DNA of 64,000 nt from Natronobacterium gregoryi SP2 (GTDB lineage: Archaea > Halobacteriota > Halobacteria > Halobacteriales > Natrialbaceae). Below, one piece after another: positions 24,345 to 31,809 of the stretch (positions are counted from its first letter, which is position 1; each line of letters begins with the position of its first letter). The notes beneath the pieces were generated by a model that searched no databases, was not told the origin of the DNA, and saw nothing but the letters and a program-made list of their open reading frames with translations. The stretch lies in contig NC_019792.1 of assembly GCF_000230715.2 (NCBI RefSeq), positions 3,100,001 to 3,164,000 on the forward strand, written 5' to 3'. The position numbers were made by a program, and so were the translations under genes.

Positions 24345-25928
24345 TCACGAAAATCCCTGGTTTTCGGACGACCCCGAGGCACTCGGCCTGTCTTTTCTGT
24401 AGATCGACCGCCGTTCGCTCGCCGCAGGCGTCGTCACCACGGAGATGCCGACGGTCACGACGAGACCGACTCCCATGCCAACCAGTCCGGCGGTCCAGCC
24501 CATATAGGAGCCCTGTAAGACGGTCGTGACGACGGCGGCCAGCGCCGGAACGAGTTCGCCGACGGCGGGCACAACTGCGAGAAACTCGAGTGTCGCCACG
24601 ATCGAGTCGACGAAGATGGTTCCGAGGTAGAACGCCTGACTGACGACGATGCCGGCCGTCATCCCCGCACGCGTCGTGTTGTGCCAATAGAGGGCGACGA
24701 GCACCGGTAAGGCGAGCTGGGCGAAGCCGCTGAAGGCTGCGTCGCCGAGTTCGAACAGTGTCGCCGGATTCCAGAGGCTGGCGACGAATGCCGCCGTCGC
24801 GAACACGACGACGCCGATGCGGGCGATCAGGTCCTCGCGCAGTTCCGAGACGTCGCCCTCGAGGTAGGGGCGATAGATGTCCCGCGTGAAGTACGACGAT
24901 CCTGACAAGAGCATCGAGTCCGAGGAAGACATCATCGCGGCCATCGCGCCGGCGATGACGAGCGCGGCGAACCAGACGGGCGTGTACTCGGCGAGGACGG
25001 CCGGGAGGACGTTGCCGCCTTCCGGGACCGTCACGTCCAGTCCGCGGGCCCACGCGCCGAGCAGGAACGACGGGACGAACAGCAGAACACAGAGGATCGG
25101 CCACAGCGCGAACGAGCGTTTGAGGACGGTTCGAGAGCCAGCGGCGAAGAACCGCTGGTTGACCTGCGGGAACATTGCCACACCGAAACCGATCACGATT
25201 GCCGTCGAGAGCATCCACTGGACCGTGTAATGGTCGCTACCGAGCGTGAGATGGTGGGCCGCATCGGCCTCCAGTGCGGCGGTAGCGACGCTGGGGCCGC
25301 CGACGGCCGCGAGCACCCAGATCAGCGCAACCCAGGTGGTCACGAGCATGAAAAGCCCCTGGAACGTGTCGGTCCAGGCGATCCCGCGCATCCCAGCGAC
25401 GACGACGTAGAGAATCATAAAGGCCGTAATTAGCCCTGCTCCGACGGCGTAGGGCAGTGCACCTTCGGTCAACGCCTCGAGTGCGGTCCCTGCACCGACC
25501 TGCTGGAGCATGACGTAGGGAAAGAGCCACAGCAGGCTGATGCCCGCGATCAGTCCGCGGAGTCGCCTCGAGCCAAAGCGGTCGCCGATCATCTCCCCGA
25601 GAGTGACGTAGCCGCGTTCTCGGCCGAGTAGCCACTGTTTGTAGCCGATAGCGTACCAGAGGATGGCGAAGATGATCCCGTCCATCAGTCCCATGACGAG
25701 GATCCACTCGGGGCCTTCGTGGTAGGCGACGTTCGGTCCGGCGAAGAACGTAAAGGCCGACAGCAACGTCGCGAACGTGGTAAACAGCAAGACGACGGTG
25801 CCGAGCGTTCGGCTGGCGAGATAGAAGTCCGCGGCCGTCCGGTCGGTCAGTCGATAGGCGACCAGTCCGATCGCGAGCGCGAAGAAGAGATAGCCGACGA
25901 CGATTGTGAGCTGTAGCGGTGCCGTCAC
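24345..25928 (-). CDS. Sodium:solute symporter (SSS family)
   Basis: The 527-residue protein has about 13 membrane helices, the usual SSS length. The conserved SSS core includes GEMIGDRFGSRRLRGLIAG, AGMRGIAWTDTFQG and AAMMSSSDSMLLSGSSYFTRD, the sodium-binding region. These proteins import organic acids, amino acids, sugars or solutes with Na+, and the substrate cannot be read from sequence. Its ATG overlaps the DUF3311 gene stop by four bases (ATGA). DUF3311/SSS pairs are a known two-component arrangement in which the small protein probably assists the transporter. Confidence 0.88.
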   Translation of the reverse strand: MTAPLQLTIVVGYLFFALAIGLVAYRLTDRTAADFYLASRTLGTVVLLFTTFATLLSAFTFFAGPNVAYHEGPEWILVMGLMDGIIFAILWYAIGYKQWLLGRERGYVTLGEMIGDRFGSRRLRGLIAGISLLWLFPYVMLQQVGAGTALEALTEGALPYAVGAGLITAFMILYVVVAGMRGIAWTDTFQGLFMLVTTWVALIWVLAAVGGPSVATAALEADAAHHLTLGSDHYTVQWMLSTAIVIGFGVAMFPQVNQRFFAAGSRTVLKRSFALWPILCVLLFVPSFLLGAWARGLDVTVPEGGNVLPAVLAEYTPVWFAALVIAGAMAAMMSSSDSMLLSGSSYFTRDIYRPYLEGDVSELREDLIARIGVVVFATAAFVASLWNPATLFELGDAAFSGFAQLALPVLVALYWHNTTRAGMTAGIVVSQAFYLGTIFVDSIVATLEFLAVVPAVGELVPALAAVVTTVLQGSYMGWTAGLVGMGVGLVVTVGISVVTTPAASERRSIYRKDRPSASGSSENQGFS

Positions 25929-26170
25929 GGCGAGTCACCGCCGCTTTCGGCTCGCGTCACGTCGGTTTCGGGTTCGATGCCGATACCCCACGCACGTCGG
26001 GTAAACAGCCAGAAGACCACCGATGCGAGAAACAGCCACCCGACGTGCCACCACAGCCATAGGGGCAAGCCTGCGACGATCGTCCCGTCACCCCAGCGGA
26101 ACCACGGGATTGCAAGAGCGCTCAAGACGATGGCGACAATCACCCAGGCTGTGAGTTCCGGACGGCGCAT
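25925..26170 (-). CDS. DUF3311 small membrane protein, symporter partner
   Basis: The 81-residue protein has two membrane helices (AWVIVAIVLSALAIPWF and HVGWLFLASVVFWLFTRRAW) and fits DUF3311, short proteins encoded just before SSS symporters. ATG 26170 is chosen because a TATA-like AGTAAATATTATC lies 25-35 bases upstream. A longer frame from 26212 would run through that promoter. Translation is coupled to the symporter by a 4-base overlap. Confidence 0.82.
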   Translation of the reverse strand: MRRPELTAWVIVAIVLSALAIPWFRWGDGTIVAGLPLWLWWHVGWLFLASVVFWLFTRRAWGIGIEPETDVTRAESGGDSP

Positions 26171-26207
26171 ATCGGTTGGACCGGCTCGACATTGATAATA
26201 TTTACTA

Positions 26208-26226
26208 TTCAATAACTATTATTGAA
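26208..26226. promoter_or_regulatory. Perfect inverted repeat in the divergent symporter/regulator promoter region
   Basis: TTCAATA-ACTAT-TATTGAA is a perfect 7-bp inverted repeat with a 5-base spacer, embedded in AT-rich DNA upstream of the symporter operon and about 120 bases before the divergent regulator gene. It is a likely operator for a dimeric regulator, possibly the adjacent membrane-anchored one. Confidence 0.52.
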
Positions 26227-26344
26227 GATATTTATTCATCAGTGCGTAGCTTCGACCCCTCTTTCGATTCTCAGTCACTAAAACCACTCTTTCAGGTAGG
26301 AAAAAGAGTATATATGTCGGTCAGCGAATGAGAGTTATCCCGAG

Positions 26345-27136
26345 ATGGCCCGTATCTTCCCCTTTCGCTCGGAGACGTCTCCACAAGAGGGAGCACCGCG
26401 CGTCGTCGACCTCGAGGGAGAAGACGCCGACGCGGTGTTTAGCGCCCTCTCTTCGACGACGGCCCGGGAGATTTACTCGCATCTCGACGCCCAGCCGGGG
26501 ACGCCAAGCGACATCGCCGACGCGATCGATTCCTCGATCCAGAACGTCCGGTACCACCTCGAGAACTTAGAGGAAGCCGGCCTCGTCGAGGTCGTCGACA
26601 CCTGGTACTCCTCACGGGGCAACGAAATGAGCGTGTACGCGACGACCGATGGGCCGTTGATCCTCACCAGCGACGAGTCGACGGCCGAGAAGCTCAAGAC
26701 GGCGGTGTCGCGGCTGATCGGTGGGATCGGCGCACTCGCTGGTGGGAGTCTCCTCGTCCAGTATGGGGCGACGCGATGGCTGGCCTCCGGGACGGGAGAC
26801 GCCGGAGACACGACATGGACTGCACCTGCGCCCGACGAAGCGCAAGCGCCAGAGACGGCCGACGAGCCCACTGACGACGCTGATGAGGACGTGGAAGTCG
26901 CAGGAGTCGAAGAGGAGACAGCCGACGACGAACCAGTTGCTGCCGAAGACGCCCCTGACATCGAGCCGTCCGCGGACGACCTCGATTTCGAGGCCTACGA
27001 CGCCGTTCCGGACGCCGGTCCAGAAGCGGCCGATCCCGTCTTCGCGCTGCCGCCCGGACTGCTCTTCTTTCTTGGCGGACTGGTCGTGTTGCTGGCGGGT
27101 ACCTGGTTCTGGTACTGGTATCGCCCGGCGTACTGA
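26345..27136 (+). CDS. ArsR-type winged-helix regulator with C-terminal membrane anchor
   Basis: The 263-residue protein has an N-terminal winged helix (VFSALSSTTAREIYSHL, then SSIQNVRYHLENLEEAGLV), a weakly hydrophobic segment near 123-140, a long acidic linker (about 155-230) and a strong membrane helix at the end (LLFFLGGLVVLLAGTWFWYW). Membrane-tethered ArsR-like regulators are common in haloarchaea. A TATA box (GAGTATATATG near 26308) lies about 30 bases upstream. It is divergent from the symporter operon, which it may control. Confidence 0.84.
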   Translation: MARIFPFRSETSPQEGAPRVVDLEGEDADAVFSALSSTTAREIYSHLDAQPGTPSDIADAIDSSIQNVRYHLENLEEAGLVEVVDTWYSSRGNEMSVYATTDGPLILTSDESTAEKLKTAVSRLIGGIGALAGGSLLVQYGATRWLASGTGDAGDTTWTAPAPDEAQAPETADEPTDDADEDVEVAGVEEETADDEPVAAEDAPDIEPSADDLDFEAYDAVPDAGPEAADPVFALPPGLLFFLGGLVVLLAGTWFWYWYRPAY

Positions 27137-27259
27137 TCGGGCCACAGGAGATTCTTCGGATGTCAACAGCTATTTGCCCGTCACGACCCAACTTGGGACA
27201 AACCGATCTCTCTCGCGATTCAGATCGTCGCGCCGCCCCCTTTCGGGGGCAGATCTCCA

Positions 27260-28606
27260 ATGGAAGACACCTCGAAATACCTCATTCACGCAGACGTCAC
27301 GGCTGACGGGGTCGTCGAGAGAAGCGACGTCGTCGGCGCTATCTTCGGACAGACCGAGGGACTGCTGGGCGACGAACTCGATCTCCGCGACCTCCGACAG
27401 TCACAGAAAGTCGGTCGTATCGACGTCGAAATAACGAGCACCGGCGGCAAGTCACACGGCCACCTCACGATCGCTACGAGCCTCGACAAGGTCGAAACTG
27501 CGACTCTCGCCGCCTCTCTCGAGACGATCGACCGCGTCGGCCCCTGCCGCGCGAACTTCGAGGTGACCGAACTCGAGGATGTCAGGGCGGCAAAACGCAA
27601 GGCAGTCGTCGAGCGCGCGAAGGAACTGCTCGAGACGGGCTTCGACGACTCCGTGATGACGTCCGAAGAGATTCTCGCGGAGGTCCGCCAACACGTCCGC
27701 GTCGAGGACATCACCGAGTACGAAGCGCTCCCCGCCGGACCCCGGGTGACCGACAGCGACGCGATTATCGTCGTCGAAGGTCGATCGGACGTGCTTACCC
27801 TGCTGCAGTATGGTGTCAAAAACGCAATCGCGGTCGAGGGGACCAACGTCCCCGACGCCGTCGCCGAACTGACTCGCCACCGGACGGTTACCGCCTTCCT
27901 CGACGGCGACCGTGGTGGCGACCTCATTCTCGAGGAACTCGCTCAGGTTGGCGACGTCGACTACGTGGCCTTTGCTCCGACGGGCGAGTCTGTCGAGGAA
28001 CTCGACCACCACCAACTGTTTACTGCCCTTCGGAACAAGGTTCCCTACGAGACGGTTTCGGGACTGAACGAACCACGCGAGGCCGTCGCTGCAACCGACG
28101 GCAGCGCGACACCAGCCCCGACGCCGGCAGGCGATCGACTCGAGGCCGACGCGCCGATCCAGTCCGGCGAGTCGGCGACGGTCGACGCGAGCGATGCGTC
28201 CTCGTCGACCGTCCCGTCTCGACCTGCGTCGAAGACCGGTGTCGGTGACGCCGACTCGGAACGGGAGGCCGGGGCGCAAGAGGGTACCGACGAGGTCGAG
28301 CCTGAAACGATCTACGACCACGCGAACGCGGTTATCCGTGACGGAACCGAGCGCGTTCGGTTCCTCGACGACGACGGTGAGACGTTCGACGAGGCCGACG
28401 CGAGTGAGGCGTATACGACTCTCGAGGACGCAGAGACGGTTCCGACGACGATTCTACTGGACGAGATACTTGATCAGCAGTTGCTCGATTTGGCTGCCGA
28501 TCGGGGTGTCGAACGAATCGTCGCCCGCGCGCTCGGTCAGTTCACCAACCGTCCTGCAGACGTCCATATCCACGCGATCGACGACGTTGCCGACGAGACG
28601 CCGTGA
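27260..28606 (+). CDS. dnaG: DNA primase DnaG (archaeal Toprim protein)
   Basis: The 448-residue protein matches archaeal DnaG. A conserved N-terminal domain (KYLIHADVTADGVVERSD) leads to the Toprim core, with catalytic Glu173 in VVEGRSDV and the metal-binding Asp pair 215/217 in DGDRGGD. After a low-complexity acidic linker (about 285-350) a conserved C-terminal domain follows. Archaeal DnaG also associates with the RNA exosome. ATG 27260 is the family start. It has no operon partner besides a possible small membrane protein after it. Confidence 0.95.
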   Translation: MEDTSKYLIHADVTADGVVERSDVVGAIFGQTEGLLGDELDLRDLRQSQKVGRIDVEITSTGGKSHGHLTIATSLDKVETATLAASLETIDRVGPCRANFEVTELEDVRAAKRKAVVERAKELLETGFDDSVMTSEEILAEVRQHVRVEDITEYEALPAGPRVTDSDAIIVVEGRSDVLTLLQYGVKNAIAVEGTNVPDAVAELTRHRTVTAFLDGDRGGDLILEELAQVGDVDYVAFAPTGESVEELDHHQLFTALRNKVPYETVSGLNEPREAVAATDGSATPAPTPAGDRLEADAPIQSGESATVDASDASSSTVPSRPASKTGVGDADSEREAGAQEGTDEVEPETIYDHANAVIRDGTERVRFLDDDGETFDEADASEAYTTLEDAETVPTTILLDEILDQQLLDLAADRGVERIVARALGQFTNRPADVHIHAIDDVADETP

Positions 28607-28666
28607 TCAGCGCCCTGACTGACAGCGCATACCAGACCCACGACGGTATGTCGGGCCGATTCGTTC

Positions 28667-28870
28667 ATGCTCCAAGAGTCCGGACTGCCACTGATGACTC
28701 CCCCTGGCTGGGTTGCACTGGCACTTCTCGGTGTCTGGGTGCTTGTGATGTTCGCGGTGCCGTGTGTCGCTGCGTATCATCAGTGGCGCTGGACGAACGG
28801 TCTCACTGACGGCGACTGTCCGTTTCCGGACGAGGCGACTGTGCCGTCCGAGGAGTCCGTCGACGACTGA
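28667..28870 (+). CDS. Small membrane protein
   Basis: The 67-residue product has one hydrophobic segment (WVALALLGVWVLVMFAVPC), then a polar acidic tail (DEATVPSEESVDD) typical of haloarchaeal soluble tails. It starts 60 bases after dnaG on the same strand. Its TGA is followed at once by palindromic repeat P6, the same arrangement as at recognised genes, which supports the reading frame. The function is unknown. Confidence 0.55.
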   Translation: MLQESGLPLMTPPGWVALALLGVWVLVMFAVPCVAAYHQWRWTNGLTDGDCPFPDEATVPSEESVDD

Positions 28871-28950
28871 TACGGACTGCTGTCCCGACGTCCCGGCGCG
28901 ACCGCAAGCCCTCCTGCGGTTGCCCGGAACTGGCCGGCAGCAAACCGTAT
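28871..28950. repeat. Palindromic repeat P6, directly after a stop codon
   Basis: An 80-bp copy with arms TACGGACTGCTGT and GGCAGCAAACCGTA and inner stem CCGGCGCGACCGC. It starts at the base after the TGA of the small membrane-protein gene and is followed by TGA, a perfect TGA...TGA direct repeat. Confidence 0.85.
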
Positions 28951-29196
28951 GAGCCGATCCACAGGGTGAGCAAGGCGAGTACCCCGGGGCCGGACGGAAG
29001 ACGCTGTCTTCCGTGATGAGGAGACGCTTCACGTCTCGAACCACTTGGCCCCGAGGCGACTGGCCTGTCGTTTCCCGGGAAGTACTCGGAGACGAGCCTC
29101 GAGACACTCTCGTTGTCTCTCTGTCGAACCGCGACCCAAAGCGGTTCACCGGAACGTCGTCGAGCAATCTGTCGGACCGCAGCCGTCTGAGCGAGA

Positions 29197-30534
29197 TCAC
29201 CCGAAGATGGCGAGCGACGAAACGAGCGCCGTGGCGACGACCGCACCCGACAGCGTCGCGAGGAAGTTCACACCCTGATTGCCGAGCAGTTTTCCTTCGA
29301 GGGTCGCCCCGAGGAGACTGTCGACAGTCATCCCGACGAACCCAGCTACAAGGACGATTCCTGCTCCAACGGCGTCGACTTCGGGGAACAGCCACCAGGA
29401 GATACCAGCGACGATCGTCGCACCGACGATGCCAGCGATCTCGCCTTGCCAGGTAACGCCACCGTCGGTCCCGGGCTCGACGGGCTCGAGGGTCGTGATC
29501 AGGCGTGGCGTCTCGAAGACGCTCCCGATCTCGCTCGAGAGCGTGTCGCTCATCGCAGTTGCGACGGAGCCGGCAAACGCAAACAAAAAGAGGGTCGGGT
29601 CCGGCCCGCCGGGCAACAGCGTCGCCGAACTGGCGGCGTAGCCGAGAACCGCTGCGAGTGCGACGGCGGCGTTGCCAAGGACGTTGCCCGAGCCACGAGC
29701 GCCGTCGTTATCCTCGGCGACGCCCAGGGTTTTCTTTCGTTCGTAGCGGAACTTGGTGGCCAGGCCGCCGATCGCGAAGAACGAGATGAGAACGACGAAC
29801 CAGCCGTATCCGCCGAGGACGATCGTCAACAGTCCAAGGAGAACACCGGTGACCATTCCAGCAACCGAGGCTGTCTCGAGCGCGTAGGAGACGTATCCCA
29901 GCGCGACGGTGACTGCCAGCGCTGCAACGATTTCGGCGGCACCGAGTGTGAGCTCGAGTTCGGCCAGCAGCCACAGCAAGAGCCCAACCGAAACCATGAC
30001 GATCGGATCGTCGTAGAGCAGGAGAACGTCTCGGAGCAGGGCGGCGAGCAATGCGCCGCTGGCGGCGAGGAAGACGATGCTCGGCAGCGCCGCTTCGACG
30101 GCCGCGACCGAGTCAGTGATCGCGAACGCTGCGGACTGTCCGACGACTCCCGCGGCCGTCGCTGCGAGGGCAAATCCGGTGACGTGGGCTCCGTCGTCGT
30201 CGGTCAATACCCGGACGAACTGTTCGGCGAGATTGCCGTACCCGACCAGGAAGACGGTACCGACGAAAACGGGGATCGACATCGGTGTCCCGACTGCGAG
30301 CAGCCCGAGCGCGACTCCCGCGAGGATAAACGTGAACAGGCCGTAGAGCCTGCTGTCCTCGTAGTCACCGGGATAGGCGAGCAGATCGAACAGCGGGCCG
30401 TCAGTGATAGCGAGCGTGCCGAGCAACAGGACTGCCGCGATCACCCCGGCGACTTCCGGTCCCAGTAGCGGGACGACGAGCGAGAGCGTACAGAGGGCTG
30501 CAAAGACGCCGGCTCGCCGAACGGGTTCCGTCAC
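29197..30534 (-). CDS. DUF92 family polytopic membrane protein
   Basis: The 445-residue protein has about 11 membrane helices. Its C-terminal half matches DUF92, with GLATKFRYERKKTLGVAED and AMSDTLSSEIGSVF as conserved loops and the Asp-bearing SVATAMSDTL stretch. Plant relatives (VTE6) phosphorylate phytyl phosphate with CTP, so an isoprenoid-phosphate kinase role is plausible. Two prenyltransferase homologues lie nearby, which is consistent but not proof. The N-terminal half is less conserved. The gene is convergent with the dnaG direction. Confidence 0.82.
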   Translation of the reverse strand: MTEPVRRAGVFAALCTLSLVVPLLGPEVAGVIAAVLLLGTLAITDGPLFDLLAYPGDYEDSRLYGLFTFILAGVALGLLAVGTPMSIPVFVGTVFLVGYGNLAEQFVRVLTDDDGAHVTGFALAATAAGVVGQSAAFAITDSVAAVEAALPSIVFLAASGALLAALLRDVLLLYDDPIVMVSVGLLLWLLAELELTLGAAEIVAALAVTVALGYVSYALETASVAGMVTGVLLGLLTIVLGGYGWFVVLISFFAIGGLATKFRYERKKTLGVAEDNDGARGSGNVLGNAAVALAAVLGYAASSATLLPGGPDPTLFLFAFAGSVATAMSDTLSSEIGSVFETPRLITTLEPVEPGTDGGVTWQGEIAGIVGATIVAGISWWLFPEVDAVGAGIVLVAGFVGMTVDSLLGATLEGKLLGNQGVNFLATLSGAVVATALVSSLAIFG

Positions 30535-30617
30535 GATATCGGTCCCTTTCTATCGGGTTTACTTGAAGGTTCCCGAACTCAAATCGATACCGCTTCCGGG
30601 CAATACGAATCGTCTGA

Positions 30618-30780
30618 TACGGATTGCCGTAACTAGTGCTTTGGCAAACCTGAACGGATGAGTGAAGTCGAATGCGGTCGTCTGGGTTCACTCATCAGTC
30701 GACGCTTGGCGGAGTACTAGTTACCGTCAATCGCCAGAACGGAGTCGGAGATCAGGAGCAATTGACGACAGTAAACCGTA
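30618..30780. repeat. Palindromic repeat P7 (subtype B) interrupted by an 88-bp MITE
   Basis: The outer arms TACGGATTGCCGTAA and GACAGTAAACCGTA are separated by the MITE at 30633-30720. Removing the MITE down to one CTAG leaves 79 bp, the normal palindrome length. The right half carries the subtype B core (AATCGCCAGAACGG), shared with P9 and P17. Left flank is TGA, right flank TGG. Confidence 0.75.
30633..30720. mobile_element. 88-bp CTAG-bounded MITE, copy M1
   Basis: This element begins and ends with CTAG, and its imperfect terminal inverted repeats run inwards from both ends (CTAGTGCTTTGGCAAACC and GACGCTTGGCGGAGTACTAG). It encodes nothing. Its reverse complement is closely similar to M3 at 62534. 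It sits inside palindrome P7. Confidence 0.78.
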
Positions 30781-30872
30781 TGGCCGATCGTTGTCATGAC
30801 GGCGAAGACGGAGCCGCCGCTACAGCGCGACGACGAACCGTCGACGGCAGACCGTCCGGGAACACAACCTGT

Positions 30873-31505
30873 ATGAGAGCGGCCATGATAGCTGCCGTCG
30901 TGGGCCTGTACGAACGCTATCTCGCGCTCCGGATTCGCCGCTACGACGCCGCCCCGCCGGACCACGTCGCACTCGTTATCACGGAGCGCGACCTGCTCGA
31001 GCAGGGTGCCTACGACACCCTGACCGATTTCTTCGAGTGGGCTGTCGACTACGCGTCGCTCGTGACCGTCTACGTAAGCGTCCTCGATCTCGAGGCCGTG
31101 CCGGCCCTACGGCGGGAACTCGAGACGATCGACGCGCCCCGCGAGGTTGCCGTCCGTGGTCCCGACGACAGGATGCCGGCGGACGCACCGATCCAGATCG
31201 GGATCGGGCTCGGCGGCAAACACGAGTTCACGAGCGCGGTCCAGACGCTCGCGGAGAGCGTCGACGCGGGCGAACTCGAGCTCGACGCGATCGACGACGA
31301 GGCCGTCGAGCGCCATCTCGTCTTTCCTGCAGAGCCGGATCTGGTGATCAAGACCGGCGCGGAACGACTCTCGGATTTCATGATCTGGCAGTCCGTCTAC
31401 TCGGAACTGTACTTCACCGACGTCAACTGGCGGGACTTCCGCAAGCGGGACTTCCTGCGGGCGGTCAAAGAGTACTGTAACCGGTCGCGACGGTTCGGGC
31501 AGTGA
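30873..31505 (+). CDS. Divergent cis-prenyltransferase homologue lacking the catalytic Asp
   Basis: The 210-residue protein aligns with undecaprenyl diphosphate synthases in its C-terminal half, where IKTGAERLSDFMIWQ and SELYFTDVNWRDF match the prenyl-diphosphate and isopentenyl-diphosphate binding motifs. At the N-terminal catalytic position, where active enzymes have HVA-DGN, it reads HVALVITERDLLEQG, so the catalytic Asp is missing. It therefore resembles the non-catalytic partner subunits (NgBR/Nus1 type) of eukaryotic cis-prenyltransferases. A canonical UppS is encoded 2.6 kb away. ATG 30873 is used; ATG 30885 is possible. Confidence 0.78.
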   Translation: MRAAMIAAVVGLYERYLALRIRRYDAAPPDHVALVITERDLLEQGAYDTLTDFFEWAVDYASLVTVYVSVLDLEAVPALRRELETIDAPREVAVRGPDDRMPADAPIQIGIGLGGKHEFTSAVQTLAESVDAGELELDAIDDEAVERHLVFPAEPDLVIKTGAERLSDFMIWQSVYSELYFTDVNWRDFRKRDFLRAVKEYCNRSRRFGQ

Positions 31506-31542
31506 CACGGGGACTCTCCCTGCCTGGCGACGGCTAGAAGGC

Positions 31543-31758
31543 TCAAAATCGACTTTGAGTCGACGGCCGAACTACAAGTTGGTGTGCGCTGGTTCCCGAG
31601 AAACGCCAGTTCTCGCCCAGCCGCCGTCGGAGCACGCGCCGCCAGCGTCGGTCCCGACCAGGTCGGCCAGTGATATCGGTCCAGGCCCGTCTCGATACGA
31701 TCATGTAGAAAGTGTTTAAGAACGTCACCCGTAACAGTTCGAGCAGTGAGTCTATCAC
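31543..31758 (-). CDS. Weak candidate small basic protein
   Basis: A 71-residue frame from GTG 31758 starts with a hydrophobic helix (LLELLRVTFLNTFYMIVS) and is arginine-rich afterwards. Codon bias is only moderate, and the arginine richness is typical of antisense shadows, so it may not be real. It is the only candidate in the 304-base gap between the prenyltransferase-like gene and the antiporter, whose promoter region it overlaps. Confidence 0.25.
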   Translation of the reverse strand: MIDSLLELLRVTFLNTFYMIVSRRAWTDITGRPGRDRRWRRVLRRRLGENWRFSGTSAHQLVVRPSTQSRF

Positions 31759-31809
31759 GTCGCCGGACGGAACGGCGAGAGAACCGATAGACGACGTCTT
31801 CCAAACTCG

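Noticed and set aside
24236-25218. Minus-strand frame inside the symporter region with another reading
   Set aside because: It overlaps the symporter in a different frame and is very arginine-rich; it is a shadow.
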